The position numbers and the translations under genes were made by a program. This document shows, one piece after another, positions 1 through 4,889 of a stretch of 7,148 nt of DNA. Under the pieces are notes generated by a model. That model saw only the letters and a program-made list of their open reading frames with translations, did no database searches and had not been told where the DNA came from. The stretch spans positions 1-7,148 of the forward strand of contig CAJGCJ010000101.1 in assembly GCA_904501775.1 (NCBI GenBank). Direction: 5' to 3'. Within the stretch, counting starts at the first letter, position 1, and each line of letters starts with the position of its first letter. The stretch is from an uncultured Bacteroidaceae bacterium. Lineage in GTDB: Bacteria > Bacteroidota > Bacteroidia > Bacteroidales > Bacteroidaceae.

Positions 1-6
1 ATTCAT
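1..6 (-). CDS. nqrF: Probable start of nqrF (two codons only)
   Basis: An ATG on the minus strand at 6-4 is followed by AAT and then the window edge, giving Met-Asn. It lies 23 bp after the nqrE stop, on the same strand. In almost every known nqr operon nqrF follows nqrE. It encodes the NADH-oxidising subunit, with an N-terminal membrane helix, a 2Fe-2S domain and an FAD/NADH domain. The call rests on position alone, because two codons carry no family signal. A start further downstream cannot be excluded. Confidence 0.5.
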
Positions 7-29
7 AGTCTTTATTCTTTATTGGTTGA

Positions 30-656
30 TTACATTTTAATTCCCGAGAAGCACATAAATGCAAGTGCCATAAGTCCCACTGTGATGAAAGCGATACCCA
101 ATCCGCGCAAGGGCTTGGGAACAATGCTGTACTCCATCTTCTCACGAACAGCAGCAAAAAGGACAATTGCGAGCATCCAGCCCAAACCAGAGCCCAGTGC
201 AAAGGCCACTGCGTCACCAAAGTTAAGTATAGCCTGTGAGTTGCTTGCATCCATTGCTATTCTCTGTTGCATAAAGAGTGAACCACCCATAATGGCGCAG
301 TTTACAGCAATAAGGGGAAGGAAGATACCCAACGAAGCGTACAACGAGGGCGAGAAACGCTCGACAATCATCTCCACCAACTGCACGATACCTGCGATAA
401 CCGCAATGAAGAGGATAAACGCAAGGAACGAAAGGTCAACGCCCTCAATGATTGCATCGGGACCAAGTACCTCTGTCTGCAACAGGTAGTTTACGGGAAG
501 TGTGATGAACTGTACGAATGTAACAGCAATACCAAGACCGATTGCCGTCTTTACACTCTTTGATACAGCGAGGTATGAGCACATACCCAGGAAGAAGGCA
601 AATATCATATTGTCCACGAAAATCGAACGGACAAACAAACTAAAGAAATGTTCCAT
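30..656 (-). CDS. nqrE: Na+-translocating NADH:quinone reductase subunit E
   Basis: This is an integral membrane subunit of Na+-NQR, 208 residues long, close to the usual length of about 200. It begins MEHFFSLFVRSIF and continues with the family signatures FFLGMCSYLAVS, EGVDLSFL, GIFLPLIAVNCAIMGG and GSGLGWMLAI, ending in LRGLGIAFITVGLMALAFM. The protein is hydrophobic throughout, fitting the six helices known for this family. Cys26 and Cys120 match in number and context the two NqrE cysteines that, with two from NqrD, bind the iron centre inside the membrane in the Vibrio cholerae enzyme. NqrE and NqrD are inverted-topology paralogues, also related to RnfA/RnfE. NqrE is distinguished from RnfA by the MEHxxSLxVRSIF start and by its place in an nqr operon. 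The gene lies 33 bp after nqrD and has a clear Shine-Dalgarno sequence. Nothing is truncated. Confidence 0.97.
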   Translation of the reverse strand: MEHFFSLFVRSIFVDNMIFAFFLGMCSYLAVSKSVKTAIGLGIAVTFVQFITLPVNYLLQTEVLGPDAIIEGVDLSFLAFILFIAVIAGIVQLVEMIVERFSPSLYASLGIFLPLIAVNCAIMGGSLFMQQRIAMDASNSQAILNFGDAVAFALGSGLGWMLAIVLFAAVREKMEYSIVPKPLRGLGIAFITVGLMALAFMCFSGIKM

Positions 657-664
657 AATAAAAT

Positions 665-670
665 CTCCTT
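665..670 (-). promoter_or_regulatory. Shine-Dalgarno sequence of nqrE
   Basis: On the minus strand AAGGAG lies 8 nt before the nqrE ATG, within the 33-bp spacer after nqrD. A strong match like this is not the rule in Bacteroidota, where many genes have no recognisable Shine-Dalgarno sequence. It supports the chosen start and suggests that NqrE translation starts independently rather than by coupling to nqrD. Confidence 0.75.
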
Positions 671-689
671 TCTATACTGTATCAACAAA

Positions 690-1322
690 TTAATTCTCTT
701 GCAAACTCTTGTCCTTAGCTCTCTGAACCCAGATGATGCAAGCTATAAGGAAGAATGCCATCGGAGCCATAAGCATAAGACCATTGTTTATATATCCCAT
801 ATCGTAGAGCGCCTGAGGGATAACGGGGTAATCAAAAAGTGTACCCGAACCAAAAAGTTCGCGGAAGAATGCAACAATGACAAGTATCATTGCATAACCC
901 ACTCCGTTACCTATACCGTCGAGGAACGAAGCCCAAGGACCATTCTGCATAGCAAAAGCCTCAAGACGTCCCATAAGGATACAGTTTGTAATAATAAGTC
1001 CGATATATACCGACAGCTGTACGCTCACGTCGTAAGCAAAAGCCTTAAGCACCTCGCTCACCATTGTAACCAATGCAGCTACCACCACCAACTGTATGAT
1101 AATACGGATACGGTTGGGGATTGTATTGCGGATAAGTGAAATAATAACATTTGCCATAGCCACGATAATTGTAACCGAGAGGCCCATTACCACAGCAGGA
1201 GCCAACTTACTTGTTACAGCAAGTGCTGAACAGATACCCAACACCTGCAAGGTCACCGGGTTATTTTTAAGAAGCGGAGTTGTCAACGCCTCTTTGTTTT
1301 TCTTAGAAAAAAGCTCTGCCAT
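690..1322 (-). CDS. nqrD: Na+-translocating NADH:quinone reductase subunit D
   Basis: This is a membrane subunit of Na+-NQR, 210 residues, the usual size. Recognisable family blocks are FSKKNKEALTTPLLKNNPVT at the N-terminus, QVLGICSALAVTSKL, the stretch around FVYD-like AFAYDVSVQLSVYIGLIITN, CILMGRLEAFA, and DGIGNGVGYAMILVIVAFFREL with GSGTLFDYPVIP. It is hydrophobic with about six predicted helices. Cys31 and Cys114 correspond to Cys29 and Cys112 of Vibrio cholerae NqrD, two of the four ligands of the intramembrane iron centre shared with NqrE. The related RnfE is excluded by the nqr neighbours and the GRLEAFAMQN context. The start lies 3 bp after the nqrC stop and has a GGAGG at the right distance, so it is well fixed. 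No anomalies are visible. Confidence 0.97.
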   Translation of the reverse strand: MAELFSKKNKEALTTPLLKNNPVTLQVLGICSALAVTSKLAPAVVMGLSVTIIVAMANVIISLIRNTIPNRIRIIIQLVVVAALVTMVSEVLKAFAYDVSVQLSVYIGLIITNCILMGRLEAFAMQNGPWASFLDGIGNGVGYAMILVIVAFFRELFGSGTLFDYPVIPQALYDMGYINNGLMLMAPMAFFLIACIIWVQRAKDKSLQEN

Positions 1323-1325
1323 AAT

Positions 1326-2195
1326 TTATTCCTCCGAAACTTTTGCTGATTCAACATTTGCTTGGGGTTGCTGTTTTGAAGCAATGAATCCCTTATAGTT
1401 ACCCAAGCACTTCTTGAGCATATCGTTCACACCGTTACATGTGATTGTTGCGCCCGAGATAGCATTAACCTGAGTAGCCTCGTTGCTAAGACGACCTTTC
1501 ACAGCCTCAAGAGCAACCTCGCCGTCAGCAATAATATTCTTGCCATCGAACAAGGATGTGAACTTGTCGCTTGCAATTTCGGCACCAAGACCGGGAGTCT
1601 CACTTGCGTGTGAGAAATATACGCCATAGATAGTGTTACCGTCGCTGTTCACAGCCATGTAACCCCAAATACCGCCCCAAAGACCCTGACCGGTCATAGG
1701 GATAACATATTTCTCTTCGCCGTCAACCTCACATACATAGATAGGGAGATTATCCTCGCTGATAGCATCGTTGGCCACGTCAAAGCCGCCCTGAGCCTTA
1801 ACCTCGGCACCTGCAGCGTTGATAATAGCATCCTTCTTTACTATCTTCTCGAACTCAGCCTTAGCATCCTTTACATCCTTGATGTGCAAAGATGCAAGAA
1901 TCTGCTTCATCTTATCGAGTTTGATATTCTCGTCCTGCATAGGTTTGAGTGCAGACGAAACACCTGCCAACATGAATGCCACGATAACAACCACGATAGC
2001 TGCATATACAATAGCATAGAAATCGCTGTTGGTATTCAAGCCCTTCTTCTTAGGTGCCTCGGCACCCTTCTCACCCTCTGCTGCAGCAGCCTCGAACTGA
2101 TCTGCTCCTGCTTTACACAAGGGGCATGCGTCGGGAGCACTACTTCCTTCGTGCACGTATCCGCATATTTTGCAAACATATTTCTTTGCTGCCAT
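1326..2195 (-). CDS. nqrC: NqrC with an N-terminal rubredoxin-like domain
   Basis: This is subunit C of Na+-NQR, which carries covalent FMN, here 289 residues and longer than a usual NqrC because of an N-terminal addition. Residues 5-36 form a rubrerythrin-type rubredoxin domain: Cys8 and Cys11 (CKICGYVHEG), then Cys24 and Cys27 (CPLC), with 12 residues between the pairs. Residues 37-52 are an Ala/Glu/Gly linker ending in three lysines. From residue 53 the protein is ordinary NqrC: LNTNSDFYAIVYAAIVV leads into one membrane helix (about 59-80), followed by a soluble FMN domain with GQGLWGGIWGYMAV, HASETPGLGAEI and SGATIT. Thr250 is the expected FMN-phosphate acceptor. In known NqrC the N-terminus is cytoplasmic and the FMN domain periplasmic, and the lysines before the helix agree. 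The usual Asp six residues before the acceptor is Asn244 here. The ATG start lies 4 bp after nqrB, without a Shine-Dalgarno sequence. No internal stop or frameshift is seen, so the fusion appears to be a genuine single reading frame. Confidence 0.95.
   Translation of the reverse strand: MAAKKYVCKICGYVHEGSSAPDACPLCKAGADQFEAAAAEGEKGAEAPKKKGLNTNSDFYAIVYAAIVVVIVAFMLAGVSSALKPMQDENIKLDKMKQILASLHIKDVKDAKAEFEKIVKKDAIINAAGAEVKAQGGFDVANDAISEDNLPIYVCEVDGEEKYVIPMTGQGLWGGIWGYMAVNSDGNTIYGVYFSHASETPGLGAEIASDKFTSLFDGKNIIADGEVALEAVKGRLSNEATQVNAISGATITCNGVNDMLKKCLGNYKGFIASKQQPQANVESAKVSEE
1331..1335 (-). promoter_or_regulatory. Shine-Dalgarno sequence of nqrD, inside the end of nqrC
   Basis: GGAGG on the minus strand lies 8 nt before the nqrD ATG. 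It is embedded in the last codons of nqrC, which encode Ser-Glu-Glu before the stop. The overlap makes translational coupling between nqrC and nqrD likely, although the site is strong enough to work alone. Confidence 0.75.
1446..1466 (-). other. Covalent FMN attachment motif of NqrC
   Basis: Residues 244-250 read NAISGAT. Flavin transferase ApbE attaches FMN through phosphate to the threonine of a motif usually written Dxx(s/t)gAT, so Thr250 (codon 1446-1448) is the expected acceptor. The first position is Asn (codon AAT) rather than Asp. No apbE gene is present in the window. Confidence 0.8.
2088..2183 (-). other. Rubredoxin-like domain encoded at the 5' end of nqrC
   Basis: Residues 5-36 of the NqrC protein. 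The pattern C-x2-C-x12-C-x2-C and the surrounding residues (YVCKICGYVHEG, APDACPLC, then a Phe at 34) match the C-terminal rubredoxin domain of rubrerythrin, where the two cysteine pairs have the same 12-residue spacing. Classical rubredoxins have a much longer gap between pairs. All four iron ligands are present, so the domain is predicted to bind one Fe in a Cys4 site. A structural zinc site of the same shape is the main alternative. Confidence 0.9.
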
Positions 2196-2199
2196 ATTC

Positions 2200-3387
2200 T
2201 TAATTCTTATTTGTTAAACGACGTGCACGGGCATTGACGTTAGCCTGTACAACACAATAATCGATAAAGGGAGCTGTTACATTCATAAGCAGAATCGCGA
2301 GCATCATACCTTCGGGATAACCGGGGTTAAGAACGCGGATAAGGATAGCCATAGCTCCGATACCGAATCCGTAGATATATTTACCTACCTCGGTACGTGC
2401 TGCTGTAACAGGGTCTGTTGCCATGAATACTGCACCGAAGCAGAATCCGCCCAGAATAAGATGCTGCCAGAAAGGAACCTGAGCAACAGGATTATCGGGC
2501 AACGCCTGCTCGAACAATAGTGACATTGCGATACCACCAACGAAGACGCTGAGCATAACCTTCCAGCTTGCAACACCACTCCACAACAGGATGGCAGCAC
2601 CAATTGCGATAGCAATGACGCTGGTCTCACCTATTGAGCCGGGCATAAGACCTGTGAGCATGTCACATGTAGAGAGCGCAGCACCTGTTGCGCCTGTAAT
2701 CTCGGCACCGTTAGCTGCGAACTGCAATGCAGTTGCACAAGTATAACCGTCGGGCAGGTCGGCACCCAAACCGAAAATAGACTCGGTAGCAACCCATACG
2801 CTGTCACCCGAAATAACCGAAGGATAGGCAAAGAAGATGAACGCACGCGCGATGAGGGCAACGTTAACAATATTCATACCTGTACCACCGAACACCTCTT
2901 TAGCGAAGATAACCGCAAAAGCAGTTGCGATGGCGATAACCCACAAGGGGCATCCTACGGGCACAATCATAGGAATAAGAAGACCCGATACAAGGAATCC
3001 CTCGTGAATCTCTTCGTTCTTGAGCTGTGCAGCAATAAACTCTATACCAAGACCCACGCCGTAAGAAACGACAATCTTGGGCAACATAACTACGAGGCCA
3101 TACAGGAACATCTGCAACCATGTAGCATCAACGCCGGCAGCAGCATAGTTCTGATAACCTATATTGTACATACCAAGAAGCAACGCAGGCAACAAGGCAA
3201 TCACTACAAACGACATGATACGCTTGCTGTCAATGGCATCGTGGATGTTTACACCACTCTTCGCTGTGTCATTGGGCACAAACAGGAATGTCTCCATTCC
3301 GTCGAACACCGAGCGCAAAGCACTCAGCTTGCCACCTTCCTCGAAGTTTGGCTTAATTTTATTAAGGTAATTTCTCAATATTTTCAT
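2200..3387 (-). CDS. nqrB: Na+-translocating NADH:quinone reductase subunit B
   Basis: This is the large membrane subunit of Na+-NQR, 395 residues, near the usual 400-415. It carries covalent FMN and a riboflavin and forms the main Na+ pathway. Clear family blocks are FLVSGLLIPMIVPVGCPLW (131-149), EVFGGTGMNIVNVALIARAF (164-183), FFAYPSVISGDSVW (185-198), MPGSIGETS (248-256) and FMATDPVTAARTEVGKYIYG (321-340). Several hydrophobic segments fit the ten helices known for this subunit. Thr219 in DGYTCATAL corresponds to the flavinylated threonine (Thr236 in Vibrio cholerae), although Cys217 stands where Gly is usual. The related RnfD is excluded by the hydrophilic N-terminal extension (about 55 residues before the first helix) and the operon. 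It follows nqrA by 46 bp and precedes nqrC by 4 bp. No clear Shine-Dalgarno sequence precedes the ATG. Confidence 0.97.
   Translation of the reverse strand: MKILRNYLNKIKPNFEEGGKLSALRSVFDGMETFLFVPNDTAKSGVNIHDAIDSKRIMSFVVIALLPALLLGMYNIGYQNYAAAGVDATWLQMFLYGLVVMLPKIVVSYGVGLGIEFIAAQLKNEEIHEGFLVSGLLIPMIVPVGCPLWVIAIATAFAVIFAKEVFGGTGMNIVNVALIARAFIFFAYPSVISGDSVWVATESIFGLGADLPDGYTCATALQFAANGAEITGATGAALSTCDMLTGLMPGSIGETSVIAIAIGAAILLWSGVASWKVMLSVFVGGIAMSLLFEQALPDNPVAQVPFWQHLILGGFCFGAVFMATDPVTAARTEVGKYIYGFGIGAMAILIRVLNPGYPEGMMLAILLMNVTAPFIDYCVVQANVNARARRLTNKN
2731..2751 (-). other. Covalent FMN attachment motif of NqrB
   Basis: Residues 213-219 read DGYTCAT, matching the ApbE acceptor pattern Dxx(s/t)gAT except that Cys217 replaces the semi-conserved Gly. 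Thr219 (codon 2731-2733) is the expected FMN carrier. The following ALQFAANG aligns with the ALSLAA-type continuation in other NqrB proteins, so the position is secure. Confidence 0.8.
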
Positions 3388-3433
3388 ACGATTATTTTTT
3401 ATCTTTCATTAGAAATACGATAGCCAACCGTCA

Positions 3434-4783
3434 TTAGCACATCTCGGCACGTAACTTATCGAGACCCTCGCGTACAATACGTTGCAACTCGAGTTTCGAA
3501 GAATCGACAAACTCACACAAAGCAAAGTCCTCGGGAGCGACCTCGTAGATACCGAGTTCTTCCATCTTGTCGATATTACCTGTTATGATAGCCTTTATAA
3601 GGTACTCGGGATAGATATCCATTGGGAATACCTTGTCGTACTCGTTCGACATGATCATGTGACGTTCGCCACCCTTGATACGTGCGTCGAATACATATTC
3701 GCGCTTAGGCAACAACCAGCTGAAGTAGCTGCGGCTTGTACTGAACATCGAGAATCGGGGAGCAATCCAACCAAACATCTCGTCGCCGTTCATAATCTCG
3801 GGAATTACTGTTATCTCGTTAGAGAAAGCACCCAAGAAGCTGTCGGCTGTTGTCTTACGGCCGGTAAGGACATTACCGTCGATAATACGCAATTCGTTTT
3901 CTGTTGAAAGACGGCCATCGAGCAATGTAGAGAGCTGAGCGCCCAACACCACCTTGCTGTACGAAGGATTCTTCACTTCGCTACCCACAAGCGCTACTGT
4001 GCGTGTGAAATCAACTCTACCCTTGTTGAACAGGCGTCCTACAAAGATTACATCCTCGGCAGCAATTGTCCACACAACCTCGCCCTTGTTTACAGGAGCC
4101 ACATGGTTAATCTGCACACCTACGTTTCCTGCGGGGTGAGGACCCTTGAACACTGTTGTTGTAACATTCTTGGCAACGCTAAGTGCTGCTGCTGTCTGTT
4201 TGGCACTTACACCCAAGTAAACGGGTGCGATGCGAGAGAGAGCATCCAAACCTGTCTGGAAATCGTCCTCGTTACCCTTGAGTGCAACCTCGAAATCAAC
4301 AGCCAAAGGCTTTGAATCGAAAGCCGACACGAACACGGCACGGGGAGAATCCGCGGGCGATGCAATGACATCATACGGTCTTTGACGCAAGAAAGCGAAC
4401 AGACCGCTCTTGAGCAGGTCGGCCTTCACCTCGTCACCCGACAACGAGAAGACATCCTTTGCCTTGTACTCTACCGACTCGAACTTGCCGTCCGACTCCA
4501 CTACAACGCTCAAGACGCGTCTTCTTTCGCCACGGTTAACCGCAACAACTTTTCCGCTCACTGGCGAAACAAATCGCAATTCGGGAGCATTTTTGTCTAC
4601 AAACAAGACATCACCGGCCTTTACGGTATCCTCGGGCTTAACAACCACCTTAGGAGTAACGCGTGTAAAATCGGCGGGCATCAAAGCATACAGCTTAGCA
4701 GCCTCAATGGATGTCATAGAGGCAGCAGGAGCGCCTTTCAGTTTGATATCCAATCCCTTAGAAATTTTTACGACTCTATGCAT
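3434..4783 (-). CDS. nqrA: Na+-translocating NADH:quinone reductase subunit A
   Basis: This is the peripheral cytoplasmic subunit A of Na+-NQR, 449 residues and close to the 446 of Vibrio. It has no membrane helix and sits on NqrB, and it has been linked to quinone binding. It starts MHRVVKISKGLDIKLKG, the typical NqrA opening. Further signatures are SPVSGKVVAVNRGERRRVLSV (73-93, a barrel-sandwich segment shared with RnfC), GPHPAGNVGVQINHVAPV (214-231), VALVGSEV (263-270), and the C-terminal MDIYPEYLIKAIITGNID with LGIYEVAPEDFALCEFV (388-426). Unlike RnfC it has no C-terminal ferredoxin-type cluster motifs, which is normal for NqrA. It is the first gene of the nqr operon, 106 bp after malQ on the same strand. 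A good promoter match lies just ahead of the ATG, with no clear Shine-Dalgarno sequence. The start is supported by the conserved N-terminus. Confidence 0.97.
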   Translation of the reverse strand: MHRVVKISKGLDIKLKGAPAASMTSIEAAKLYALMPADFTRVTPKVVVKPEDTVKAGDVLFVDKNAPELRFVSPVSGKVVAVNRGERRRVLSVVVESDGKFESVEYKAKDVFSLSGDEVKADLLKSGLFAFLRQRPYDVIASPADSPRAVFVSAFDSKPLAVDFEVALKGNEDDFQTGLDALSRIAPVYLGVSAKQTAAALSVAKNVTTTVFKGPHPAGNVGVQINHVAPVNKGEVVWTIAAEDVIFVGRLFNKGRVDFTRTVALVGSEVKNPSYSKVVLGAQLSTLLDGRLSTENELRIIDGNVLTGRKTTADSFLGAFSNEITVIPEIMNGDEMFGWIAPRFSMFSTSRSYFSWLLPKREYVFDARIKGGERHMIMSNEYDKVFPMDIYPEYLIKAIITGNIDKMEELGIYEVAPEDFALCEFVDSSKLELQRIVREGLDKLRAEMC

Positions 4784-4816
4784 ATAATTTGAGTTACGTT
4801 AATACATTATCCGGCA

Positions 4817-4849
4817 CAAAATTACTCTTTTTTTTCTTTATTTAAGAAA
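4817..4849 (-). promoter_or_regulatory. Probable promoter of the nqr operon
   Basis: On the minus strand TAATTTTG (4817-4824) is an exact match to the Bacteroidota -7 element TAnnTTTG. Upstream, after a 21-bp spacer, TTTC (4846-4849) is one base off the -33 element TTTG. The spacing fits the pattern known from Bacteroides. It lies in the only sizeable non-coding gap (4784-4889), 33 bp before the nqrA ATG, which would give a leader of about 25-30 nt. The gap is very AT-rich, so a chance match is possible. Confidence 0.5.
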
Positions 4850-4889
4850 CTTTTCGAGACAATTATACCTTTATTAACAAAAAAGTTTA

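Noticed and set aside
648..1139. A 163-codon plus-strand open frame opposite nqrD, running into the nqrD-nqrE spacer
   Set aside because: The translation is rich in His, Lys, Ser and Cys without family resemblance, and lies opposite conserved nqrD coding sequence.
690..3387. The cluster being an Rnf complex rather than Na+-NQR
   Set aside because: Gene order A-B-C-D-E, the NqrA start and C-terminus, absence of the ferredoxin-type RnfB/RnfC clusters, and the long soluble N-terminus of the B subunit all indicate Nqr.
4838..4849. Inverted repeat (TTTCTT and AAGAAA) after malQ as a terminator
   Set aside because: The stem is only A-U pairs and is not followed by a U run on the coding strand. 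It is too weak to call a terminator, so read-through from malQ into nqr cannot be excluded.
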